NCBI GenBank assembly: GCA_007122215.1
Contig: SKUG01000288.1
Location: 1 to 6,554, forward strand
Reading direction: 5' to 3'
Length of the DNA: 6,554 nucleotides
DNA from: Thermoleophilia bacterium
GTDB taxonomy: Bacteria > Actinomycetota > Thermoleophilia > Gaiellales > SKUG01
The translations under genes and the position numbers were made by a program. Under the pieces are notes generated by a model, which was not told the origin of the DNA, made no database searches, and saw only the letters and a list, made by a program, of their open reading frames with translations. Below are positions 1-5,369 of this stretch, piece by piece (position 1 is the stretch's first letter; the number at the start of each line of letters is the position of its first letter).

Positions 1-74
1 TCGAAGGAGCTGGGGCCGGCCGCGGCCAGCAGGTCGTGCAGGAATCGCCGGGAGTCGTCGCTGAAGGATGGCAT
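1..74 (-). CDS. Probable M42-type (cellulase M/glutamyl aminopeptidase-like) metallopeptidase, N-terminal fragment
   Basis: Only the first 24 codons are inside the window, read leftwards from the ATG at 74-72, and the frame is open to the edge. The fragment begins MPSFSDDSRRFLHDLLAA and continues A-G-P-S-S-F. The pattern FL..LL..xGPSxF(E) is the opening helix and turn typical of M42 (and some M20-like) dinuclear-metal aminopeptidases, which trim peptides in the cytoplasm. No metal ligands are in view, so the family call rests on this short motif. There is no in-frame alternative start just upstream and no good Shine-Dalgarno; a TATCAT hexamer lies 8 bases before the ATG. It follows a peptide-type ABC permease gene in the same direction after 77 bases, so a role in degrading imported peptides is a reasonable inference. 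An M20 peptidase is the main alternative. Confidence 0.6.
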   Translation of the reverse strand, partial: MPSFSDDSRRFLHDLLAAAGPSSF

Positions 75-82
75 GGCCGTGG

Positions 83-88
83 ATGATA
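83..88 (-). promoter_or_regulatory. Candidate -10 element (TATCAT) for the peptidase gene
   Basis: On the minus strand TATCAT matches the bacterial -10 consensus TATAAT at five of six bases and stands out in very GC-rich DNA. It ends 8 bases before the ATG at 74, so transcription would start at or next to the start codon and give a leaderless or nearly leaderless mRNA, a common arrangement in actinobacteria. I see no convincing -35 box. The alternative is that the gene is simply cotranscribed with the permease. Confidence 0.35.
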
Positions 89-94
89 CCCGTC

Positions 95-120
95 CGCCCG
101 CGCGGGCGCCCGCTCGCGGG
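95..120 (-). terminator. GC-rich inverted repeats between permease and peptidase genes
   Basis: The gap holds a perfect 14-base palindrome (95-108, CGCCCGCGCGGGCG) followed by a second 5-bp stem (109-113 with 116-120). Only one of the competing folds near 109 may form at a time. There is no T-run after either, so this is at best a weak or Rho-assisted terminator, or an operator for the peptidase gene. Confidence 0.25.
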
Positions 121-151
121 AGCCCGTGGCGTGCCCCGCTCGATCGGCTGG

Positions 152-1228
152 CTACTTGGCCTGGCTCTTCGGGTCGAAGGCGTCACGCAGGCCGTCGCCG
201 ATGAAGTTCACGCTCAGCACCGTGAGGAAGATCATCAGCGCCGGGAACCAGGTCAGCCACCAGTACTGGGTGAGGGTGAAGAGGTCACGCGCCTCGTTGA
301 GCATGTTGCCCCAGGTCGCGGTGGGCGGGTTGACGCCCACCCCGAGGAAGCTCAGCACCGACTCGGCCATGATCGCGCCGGCCACCGCGAGGGTGGTGAA
401 CACCACGATCACCGACAGGCAGTTCGGGAGGATGTGCACGAACATCACGCGCCAGCTGGATGCCCCGAGCGCCTGGGAGGCCTCGACGAACTCCTGCTCC
501 TTGACCGACAGCACCTGGCTGCGAACGACACGGCTCACGCCTGCCCAGCCGAGCGCCACGAGCACGATCGCGATCCGCATCCACTCGGGCACCGATCCGA
601 AGAGCGCGCCGAGCGCGGAGGTCGGGCTGGCGATCAGGGCTGCCAGGGCGATCAGCAGCGGCAGGCCCGGCAGCGTCAGCACGACGTTCACCAGCCACAT
701 CAGGAAGGTGTCCGTGCGCCCGCCGAAGTAGCCGGCCATCACGCCCACCGTCGAGCCGATCGCGGCGCCTGCCAGCGCCACGGTAAAGCCGATGGTCAGG
801 GAGATCCGCCCGGCGGCCAGCAGGCGTGCCAGCACGTCGCGGCCGATCGTGTCGGTGCCCAGCGGGTGGCTGAGGCTGGGGCCGCTCGCGGCGAGGATGT
901 CGAGGTCGATCTCGTGGGCCTTCCACGGCAGCACGAACGGCAGGAAGATGCTGGCCAGGGCGATGCTGCCCACGATGATCAGCCCTGCGAGCGCGCCCTT
1001 GTGCTGGGCGAACGAGCGCCAGATCAGCAGCCACTGTGGCGTGGCCGGGCGCGACAGGTCACCGGTTGCCGATGCCGATGGGGGCACGACCTCCGGCCGG
1101 ACGTCCACCCGCGAGCGGGGCGCACCTGCCGCCCCGGCGCCCTGGAGCTGGCGCTGCAGCTGGGCTGCCGCCGGGGTCTGGCGCCCCTCGTCGAACGGCG
1201 ATCCCTGTGTCGTTGCACCGGCACTCAC
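152..1228 (-). CDS. ABC transporter permease, DppC/OppC type
   Basis: This is one of two membrane subunits of an importer for peptides or similar solutes. The 358-residue product starts with GTG at 1228-1226; the start is set by the 4-base overlap GTGA with the upstream permease. Visible parts, in order: an Ala/Gln/Pro-rich tail of about 65 residues; a first membrane helix (about 79-101); the family signature HPLGTDTIGRDVLARLL (121-137), leading into RISLTIG; a core of about five more helices; and the cytoplasmic coupling loop EFVEASQALG (246-255) ending in LPN (267-269), which docks on the ATPase. It ends at TAG 154-152. The N-terminal tail before the first helix is longer than is usual for the family and of low complexity; a later start could shorten it but would lose the coupled overlap. 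Family membership is very secure. The transported solute cannot be read from the sequence. Confidence 0.95.
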   Translation of the reverse strand: MSAGATTQGSPFDEGRQTPAAAQLQRQLQGAGAAGAPRSRVDVRPEVVPPSASATGDLSRPATPQWLLIWRSFAQHKGALAGLIIVGSIALASIFLPFVLPWKAHEIDLDILAASGPSLSHPLGTDTIGRDVLARLLAAGRISLTIGFTVALAGAAIGSTVGVMAGYFGGRTDTFLMWLVNVVLTLPGLPLLIALAALIASPTSALGALFGSVPEWMRIAIVLVALGWAGVSRVVRSQVLSVKEQEFVEASQALGASSWRVMFVHILPNCLSVIVVFTTLAVAGAIMAESVLSFLGVGVNPPTATWGNMLNEARDLFTLTQYWWLTWFPALMIFLTVLSVNFIGDGLRDAFDPKSQAK

Positions 1229-2184
1229 TTCACACGCACCCTCGGATCGAGCACGCCGTACATCACGTCGGCGAGCGCGTTGAACAGGACCATCAGGAAC
1301 GCCCCGATCATCACGATGTTCAGGACCACCACGACGTCACGGCTGTTGACCGAGTCGAGCAGCAGCGTGCCCATGCCCGGCAGCGCGAAGATCGTCTCGG
1401 TGATGACCGCGCCGCCGAAGAGGGTGGCCAGGTCGATCGCCACGATCGTGATGATCGGCAGCATCGTGTTGCGCATGGCGTGCTTGATGTAGACGTGCCG
1501 CTTGGGCAGTCCCTTGGCCATCGCCGCCTTGATGTACTCGCTCTCGAGCACGGTCACGAGCTGGGACCGCTGGTAGCGGCTCCAGCCGGCGATCTGCAGC
1601 AGCGACAGGGCCACGATCGGCAGCGTCAGGCGGCCGACGAGCTCGCTGAAGGTGAGGTCGCGCGGGGCGCCTGCGGTGTAGAAGAACATCTCACCCCCGC
1701 GCCAGTCACCGATCTGCAGGGCCAGCAGCTGCAGCAGCAGCGCCAGGAAGAAGCTCGGGGTGGCCATCATGGCGAAGGTCGCGGCAGTTGCGAAGTAGTC
1801 GGCCTTCGAGTACTTGTTGATGGCGATGTAGGCGCCGATGGGGATCGCGATCATCAGCGAGAACATCATCGATGCCCCGGTCAGGAGCAGCGTCAGCGGC
1901 AGCCGCTCCATGATCACGTCACGGGCCGGCACCTGCTGCTGGATCGACTCCCCCCAGTCCCCGCGCACGAAGCCGGTGGCCCAGTCGATGTACTGCCGGT
2001 GCACGGGCTGGTCCCAGCCGTACAGCTTGGTCAGGCGCTCGACGTCCTCCGCGGTGAAGCCCGGATCCTGCTGCAGCATCTCCAGCGGGTTCGGCCCCAC
2101 GAAGAGCAGGAGGAACATCAGCACGCTCACCACGAACAGCGTCGGGATCGCAAGCAGCATTCGCTTGATGATCAGCTGGCCCAT
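1225..2184 (-). CDS. ABC transporter permease, DppB/OppB type
   Basis: Second membrane subunit of the same importer, 319 residues, a normal length for DppB/OppB proteins. The ATG (2184-2182) directly follows the TAG stop of the binding-protein gene with no base between, so it is probably translated by coupling. The protein starts with the family-typical short cytoplasmic stretch and first helix (about 9-30), then a periplasm-facing region with the motif Y-G-W-D-Q-P-V (about 55-61), helices near 97-120, 129-157 and 178-190, the ATPase-coupling loop around EYIKAAMAKGLP (216-227) with LP at 242-243, and the late motif ITETIFALPGMG (261-272). Its TGA stop overlaps the GTG of the next permease. 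All family landmarks are intact, so I expect it to be functional. Specificity (peptide, nickel, sugar or other) is unknown. Confidence 0.96.
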   Translation of the reverse strand: MGQLIIKRMLLAIPTLFVVSVLMFLLLFVGPNPLEMLQQDPGFTAEDVERLTKLYGWDQPVHRQYIDWATGFVRGDWGESIQQQVPARDVIMERLPLTLLLTGASMMFSLMIAIPIGAYIAINKYSKADYFATAATFAMMATPSFFLALLLQLLALQIGDWRGGEMFFYTAGAPRDLTFSELVGRLTLPIVALSLLQIAGWSRYQRSQLVTVLESEYIKAAMAKGLPKRHVYIKHAMRNTMLPIITIVAIDLATLFGGAVITETIFALPGMGTLLLDSVNSRDVVVVLNIVMIGAFLMVLFNALADVMYGVLDPRVRVK

Positions 2185-3867
2185 CTACCTCGCCACCACC
2201 GTGTACCACTGGCCGATCCTCCAGAAGAGACCGCCCACGACGTTCTGCTCGATGCCGTAGACCGAGTGCGAGTAGGCGATCGTCTCCGGCTGCTGGAAGA
2301 CCGGCATCAGCACCGCATCGTCGGCCATCAGCCGCTGGATCTCGCGGGTCAGCTCGGCGCGTCGGGTGTCGTCGAGCTCGGCATCTGCCTGGTCGAACAG
2401 GCGATCGACCTCCTCGTTGCAGTAGCCGTACTTGTTGTTGCCGCGGAACTCGTTGGACTTGGTGGGGATCTGGTCGCAGGTGAAGAGCAGCTTCTGGGAG
2501 GGGTCCACGCCCGAGCCCCAGGCCCAGACGCCGATGTCGTAGGTGCCCTGGCCGGTGGTCTGCCCGAAGAAGACCTCCGCGGTCTCCATCTGGATGCGCA
2601 TGTCGAAGCCCTGGGCGCGCAGCTGCTGCTGGAGCACCTGCGACACCTTCATCCGCAGCGGGTTCCCTGCAGTGGTCTTCATCAGCAGCGAGACGCGCTT
2701 GCCGTCCTTCGTCCACCACTGGCCCTGGCGCTCGAAGCCGGCGGCGGTCATGTGCTCGGCCACCTTGTCGGCATCGGGCTGGAACCGCTCCCATGCGGGC
2801 TCGTAGTAGCGCTCCACCGCGGGCAGCTGCGTCGACTGCAGCGGCTCGACCTGGCGCCGCATCACGGCGTCGGTGATCTGGCGCCGGTCGATGGCATACA
2901 GCAGCGCGGTGCGCACGTCGACGTCGTCCAGCGGGGGGTTGCGGTGGTTGAAGGCAAAGTGCTCCCAGAAGCTGCCCGCCTCGCTCATGAAGTCCGCACG
3001 CGGGTAGGTCGAGAGCTCCTCTGCGAGCGAGCTGTCGGCAGGTGGCGCGATGATGTCGATCTCGCCAGTGCGCAGCTGGACCTTCATCGAGTTGACGTCC
3101 TTGAGGAACACGAAGGTGATGCCGTCGAGGAAGGGCTGCTCCTGCTCGCCGCGGTTCCAGTAGTTGGGGTCGCGCTCGAGCTCGAGCATCACGTTGCGCT
3201 GCCAGCGCTTGAACCGGAACGGCCCGTTGGTGACGGTCATCTGGGCGTTCCAGTACTTGTTGAAGTCCTTGCCCTCCAGCTCGTGGCGTGGCAGCACGTA
3301 GCCGCCGAGCAGGGTGCTGAGGAAGGGTGCGTAGTGCTCGCGCAGCACGACCCGGGTGGTCTTCTCGTCGATGCACTGGATCTCCTCGATCAGGTCCCAG
3401 CCCTCACGGGAGCGGATCATCCAGCGGTCGTCCATGTGGGTCTCCCAGGTGAAGGAGAAGTCCGCACAGACGACCGGCATGCCATCCGACCACGCCGCCT
3501 CCTCACGGAACCGGAACGTGAACTCCATCCGTTCCTCGCCCACGTCGACCATGCCGTTCTCGAGGGTCGGCACCCCCTCGATGAGCACGGGGTACCACGT
3601 GCCGTCCGGGTTCGCGCGGATCGGGGCGTCCATCAACGGATCGACCATCACCGATGCCGCGGCCATGCCGCCCTGGACGAGCTTGGTGTTGATCACCGGG
3701 GGCTGCTGGTACATGCCGTAGAAGACCGTTCCGCCCCGCTCGGGGGGACCGTCGTGTGCGGGCTGGGCCTGCGACTCGGTCTCCGTGCACCCACTGGCAA
3801 GGAACGAGGCAACAGCGAGCATCAGCACGACCACCATGCTCCGATGTCGACTGCCGCTGTGGGTCAC
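2185..3867 (-). CDS. Family 5 extracellular solute-binding lipoprotein of a peptide-type ABC importer
   Basis: This protein captures the solute outside the membrane and delivers it to the two permeases encoded next. The 560-residue product has a lipoprotein signal: basic R7-H8-R9, a hydrophobic stretch 11-23 and the lipobox A-S-G-C with the lipidated Cys at 27. The GTG at 3867 is preferred over the ATG ten codons later because it supplies the basic n-region and has GGAG 8 bases upstream. The mature part shows SBP_bac_5 landmarks: FTFRFREEAAWSDGMPV (116-132), TNGPF (213-217), FN..PPLDDVDVR..L.YAIDR (306-328) and the C-terminal GYCNEEVD (481-488). Cys pairs 134/165 and 464/483 could form disulfides outside the cell. 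It is the first gene of the operon. The family binds peptides, but also nickel, opines and sugars, so the ligand is open. Confidence 0.95.
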   Translation of the reverse strand: MTHSGSRHRSMVVVLMLAVASFLASGCTETESQAQPAHDGPPERGGTVFYGMYQQPPVINTKLVQGGMAAASVMVDPLMDAPIRANPDGTWYPVLIEGVPTLENGMVDVGEERMEFTFRFREEAAWSDGMPVVCADFSFTWETHMDDRWMIRSREGWDLIEEIQCIDEKTTRVVLREHYAPFLSTLLGGYVLPRHELEGKDFNKYWNAQMTVTNGPFRFKRWQRNVMLELERDPNYWNRGEQEQPFLDGITFVFLKDVNSMKVQLRTGEIDIIAPPADSSLAEELSTYPRADFMSEAGSFWEHFAFNHRNPPLDDVDVRTALLYAIDRRQITDAVMRRQVEPLQSTQLPAVERYYEPAWERFQPDADKVAEHMTAAGFERQGQWWTKDGKRVSLLMKTTAGNPLRMKVSQVLQQQLRAQGFDMRIQMETAEVFFGQTTGQGTYDIGVWAWGSGVDPSQKLLFTCDQIPTKSNEFRGNNKYGYCNEEVDRLFDQADAELDDTRRAELTREIQRLMADDAVLMPVFQQPETIAYSHSVYGIEQNVVGGLFWRIGQWYTVVAR

Positions 3868-3875
3868 GTCCGCTG

Positions 3876-3879
3876 CTCC
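3876..3879 (-). promoter_or_regulatory. Ribosome binding site of the solute-binding protein gene
   Basis: GGAG on the minus strand sits 8 bases before the GTG at 3867. It supports this GTG over the internal ATG ten codons downstream. Confidence 0.6.
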
Positions 3880-3880
3880 G

Positions 3881-3890
3881 CGTCATGACG
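3881..3890. promoter_or_regulatory. Perfect palindrome CGTCATGACG directly before the binding-protein ribosome site
   Basis: This ten-base perfect palindrome lies next to the Shine-Dalgarno of the operon's first gene. It could be an operator half of a larger site or could hide the ribosome site in RNA. Ten-base palindromes also occur by chance in GC-rich DNA, so this is only a candidate. Confidence 0.25.
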
Positions 3891-3903
3891 GATCCCCGCC
3901 GGG

Positions 3904-3924
3904 CTGCACGAAGCCGCCGTGCAG
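3904..3924. promoter_or_regulatory. Dyad CTGCACG-n7-CGTGCAG in the operon leader
   Basis: Two perfect 7-base arms (3904-3910 and 3918-3924) flank a 7-base spacer, centred about 47 bases before the GTG start of the solute-binding protein. The geometry fits either a repressor operator or a leader-RNA hairpin controlling the transport operon. No regulator gene is next to it in this window, and I cannot assign a regulator family. I found no convincing -35/-10 pair in the 196-base gap 3868-4063. Confidence 0.35.
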
Positions 3925-4023
3925 GTTGGGGAGCCGCCTGTCCACCCGTCTTCTCGGAGATCGCGGCCGTTTTGTCACAGGCGGCGGCCCGGAGCGGCCA
4001 TCACGGCATCATGCGGGGTTGTG

Positions 4024-4048
4024 CCTGCCGGTCGCCGTGGCGGGCAGG
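4024..4048 (-). terminator. Composite hairpin after the small membrane-protein gene
   Basis: An outer 6-bp stem (4024-4029 with 4043-4048) encloses a 4-bp stem (4033-4036 with 4039-4042). It starts about 15 bases after the stop codon of the membrane-protein gene and lies upstream of the transport operon, where a terminator would be expected to separate the two. No T-run follows, so intrinsic termination is uncertain. Confidence 0.35.
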
Positions 4049-4063
4049 GCAACGACGGGGCAG

Positions 4064-4468
4064 CTAGTAGAGCGGCATCTCCTGGGTGATGGCAAAGACC
4101 ATGCCGATCACGAAGAAGATGCCCAGCAGGATGAAGCCCAGCCGGCCCAGGTCGGCGGCGCGGCCACCGGCTGCGACCCCGATCAGGGCGCCCAGGAAGG
4201 CGATGAAGCCCAGCGTGAGCGGGCGGTAGACCGCCGACCCGACGGCCGCGATCACGCCAGCAGCTGCGATGTAGGAGGCCCAGAGCTGCCCCGTCGACTC
4301 GCTCGTCTCCACGCGCGCGCCGGGATCGAACTCGTTGGTCACCCCGAACTCCCGGCCGACCCTGCGGAAGCCGAGTCCGGCCTCGTCCTCGTACTCGAGG
4401 CCAGCGATCGCTCGGCTGGTCTGCTGGTCGACGGGCTCATCGGACTTCGGGAAGCGCTGCTCGTGCAT
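4064..4468 (-). CDS. Small three-helix membrane protein of unknown function
   Basis: I do not recognise this 134-residue protein. Its first 60 residues are polar and acidic (several D/E, two DE pairs) and are likely cytoplasmic. They are followed by three predicted membrane helices at about 63-81, 83-101 and 108-127; the last is LGFILLGIFFVIGMVF. It ends in MPLY. The frame is open for 43 codons upstream of the chosen ATG (4468), but that part is Ala/Arg/Trp-rich with no membrane or domain character and would run through the inverted repeats in front of the tRNA, so I take the ATG before HEQRF. The Shine-Dalgarno is weak; a -10-like CAGAAT lies 6 bases before the ATG, fitting a leaderless mRNA. 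It is divergent from the tRNA gene and is separated from the transport operon by 196 bases, so a shared function is not implied. Confidence 0.75.
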   Translation of the reverse strand: MHEQRFPKSDEPVDQQTSRAIAGLEYEDEAGLGFRRVGREFGVTNEFDPGARVETSESTGQLWASYIAAAGVIAAVGSAVYRPLTLGFIAFLGALIGVAAGGRAADLGRLGFILLGIFFVIGMVFAITQEMPLY

Positions 4469-4474
4469 GGCTGC

Positions 4475-4504
4475 ATTCTGCCTGATCGAGCGGCGACACC
4501 GCAA
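4475..4504 (-). promoter_or_regulatory. Candidate promoter of the membrane-protein gene
   Basis: On the minus strand TTGCGG (4504-4499) is followed after 18 bases by CAGAAT (4480-4475); each matches its consensus at four of six bases. The -10 ends 6 bases before the ATG at 4468, so the transcript would start at the start codon. This fits the missing ribosome site. It is a pattern match only. Confidence 0.35.
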
Positions 4505-4511
4505 CCATCGT

Positions 4512-4560
4512 CCGGCCCAGCAGCTTTCAGCCGCAGCCCGGGCCGGGGCTGCAGGGCCGG
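4512..4560. repeat. Nested inverted repeat between the membrane-protein gene and tRNA-Glu
   Basis: An outer pair of perfect 7-base arms, CCGGCCC (4512-4518) and GGGCCGG (4554-4560), encloses an inner pair, GCAGCCC (4533-4539) and GGGCTGC (4546-4552), with a 6-base loop. The right side has a single unpaired base between arms and the left side has 14. It lies between two divergent genes, about 25 bases upstream of the tRNA -10 element, so it could be a bidirectional control site or a barrier to readthrough. No T-run is present. Confidence 0.5.
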
Positions 4561-4582
4561 TGATGCGCAACGCGGTCCATGC

Positions 4583-4591
4583 TGCTACACT
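4583..4591 (+). promoter_or_regulatory. Extended -10 promoter element of tRNA-Glu (TGCTACACT)
   Basis: TG-C-TACACT is an extended -10 element placed 11 bases before the first base of the mature tRNA, leaving a very short 5' leader. No good -35 box is visible at 16-18 bases spacing, which the TG extension may compensate for. Confidence 0.5.
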
Positions 4592-4602
4592 GCGCATCCC
4601 CT

Positions 4603-4675
4603 GCCGGATTCGTCTAGGGGCCTAGGACGCCGCCCTCTCACGGCGGAAACACGGGTTCGAATCCCGTATCCGGTA
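4603..4675 (+). tRNA. tRNA-Glu, anticodon CTC (reads GAG)
   Basis: The full cloverleaf can be drawn by eye. The acceptor stem is GCCGGAT (4603-4609) with ATCCGGT (4668-4674), including one G-U pair at the end. The D arm is GTCT/GGAC. The anticodon stem is CCGCC/GGCGG (4630-4634, 4642-4646) with loop CTCTCAC, giving anticodon CTC at 4637-4639. The T arm is ACGGG/CCCGT with loop TTCGAAT. The discriminator is A4675. The next bases are CCT, so CCA is not encoded and must be added by the nucleotidyltransferase, as in most actinobacteria. I saw no duplicated 3' end elsewhere in the window that would mark an integration site. Confidence 0.97.
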
Positions 4676-4678
4676 CCT

Positions 4679-4715
4679 CGCACGTGCGTGTTCGATGCAC
4701 CGGCGGCATCGCCGC
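4679..4715 (+). terminator. Short dyads just after tRNA-Glu
   Basis: A perfect palindrome CGCACGTGCG (4679-4688) starts 4 bases after the tRNA, and a 5-bp stem GCGGC/GCCGC with a 3-base loop follows (4703-4715). Either might end tRNA transcription or mark 3' processing, but neither has a T-run. Confidence 0.2.
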
Positions 4716-4760
4716 AAGGTCACCGTCAAGTTCCCATCCGGACCTGCCGATGCAGTCCCC

Positions 4761-4796
4761 GTGCCGGCATGCATGGAAGGCATGCGGGCCGGGCAC
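4761..4796 (+). promoter_or_regulatory. Leader hairpin touching the ribosome binding site of the downstream gene
   Basis: GCATGC (4767-4772) pairs with GCATGC (4780-4785) across a 7-base loop. The stem extends either through GCC/GGC (4763-4765, 4787-4789) past one G-G mismatch or through GTGCC/GGCAC (4761-4765, 4792-4796) past a bulge. In the second form the hairpin ends at the base before the AGGAG ribosome site. This could control translation of the unknown gene or, less likely, end the tRNA transcript. Confidence 0.4.
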
Positions 4797-4801
4797 AGGA
4801 G
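4797..4801 (+). promoter_or_regulatory. Ribosome binding site AGGAG that fixes the start at 4809
   Basis: AGGAG lies 7 bases before the ATG at 4809. This is the best Shine-Dalgarno in the window and shows that the longer frame from 4695 is not the real start. Confidence 0.75.
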
Positions 4802-4808
4802 CTACAGC

Positions 4809-5369
4809 ATGTCCCGACACGCCCTCGATGATCCAGCATCCGTTGAGTACGCCGCTGCCCTCGATGGGCTGTGGGCCGAGTGGGACGGCACCCTGCGCGA
4901 GTGCGAACGCGTGCTCGAGGCGGTCGCCGACGTCCCGGCACGGATGCCCCGCTTCCGGGATCCGATCGAGACCTGCCGCGCCACCCAGTACCGGGCCCAC
5001 GTCACCTCCGAGCGCGCCCTCGGCCTGATGCCACCGCTGGTGGTGTTCGAGGCCCACCGCTACCTCGTCGAGACGCTCGGCTACTGCCGTGATGCGCTCG
5101 GCGCGCTTGCCGCTGCAGACGAGGCCGGGGATGAGCTGGATGCAGACGGCGTGCACCAGGCCCTGCAGGCGCTGCGCGCAACCCGCGAGGCCTACAACGC
5201 GGCCCACTATGCAAGCTATGCGGCCGGGGTGCTCGCGGCAGGCTCCGACAGCCAGGATCCAGTGGGCAACGCCGGCCCTCCGGCATGGCTCGTGGTGACC
5301 TCGGCAGTCTCGGCCGCGACCGTGGCGGTTGGCTGCGCCGTGGTCTTCATGCTGCTCACGCAGTCGTGA
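4809..5369 (+). CDS. Unrecognised tail-anchored helical protein
   Basis: I do not recognise this family. From the ATG at 4809 the product is 186 residues. About 155 residues look like a soluble, Ala-rich, mostly helical domain with many charged and aromatic positions (for example LDGLWAEWDGTLRECERVLE at 18-37). A short Gly/Pro/Asp linker follows (about 145-158), then one C-terminal membrane helix (about 159-183) ending in LLTQS. There is no signal peptide, so the protein is probably anchored by its tail with the helical domain in the cytoplasm. Four cysteines lie at 32, 56, 93 and 176. The start is set by AGGAG; 38 further in-frame codons upstream overlap the leader hairpin and look non-coding. 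Its stop overlaps the end of the convergent HD-GYP gene by 14 bases. It follows tRNA-Glu in the same direction, and I see no separate promoter, so readthrough from the tRNA promoter is possible. Confidence 0.75.
   Translation: MSRHALDDPASVEYAAALDGLWAEWDGTLRECERVLEAVADVPARMPRFRDPIETCRATQYRAHVTSERALGLMPPLVVFEAHRYLVETLGYCRDALGALAAADEAGDELDADGVHQALQALRATREAYNAAHYASYAAGVLAAGSDSQDPVGNAGPPAWLVVTSAVSAATVAVGCAVVFMLLTQS

Noticed and set aside
68..1492. A plus-strand open frame of 474 codons at the left edge
   Set aside because: It is antisense to both permeases and rich in His, Arg and Gln with no recognisable domain. It is a GC-driven shadow frame.
1036..3888. A plus-strand open frame of 950 codons opposite the transporter genes
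   Set aside because: It lies antisense to three well-recognised transporter genes. Its translation is rich in His, Arg, Gln and Leu with no domain or membrane pattern, as expected from high-GC codon use on the other strand.
4469..4597. N-terminal extension of the small membrane protein to the ATG at 4597
   Set aside because: The extra 43 residues look non-coding, cross the nested inverted repeat and would reach almost to the tRNA gene. The ATG at 4468 is a better start.
4603..4675. tRNA-Glu as an integration (att) site of a mobile element
   Set aside because: No integrase gene and no second copy of the tRNA 3' end is present in the window, and the neighbouring genes look chromosomal.
4695..4808. 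Earlier start for the tail-anchored protein at 4695
   Set aside because: There is no ribosome site before 4695, while AGGAG sits 7 bases before 4809. The extension overlaps the leader hairpin.
4638..5207. A minus-strand open frame of 189 codons across tRNA-Glu and the tail-anchored gene
   Set aside because: It runs through the tRNA gene in antisense and opposes a gene with a strong ribosome site; its sequence has no family features.
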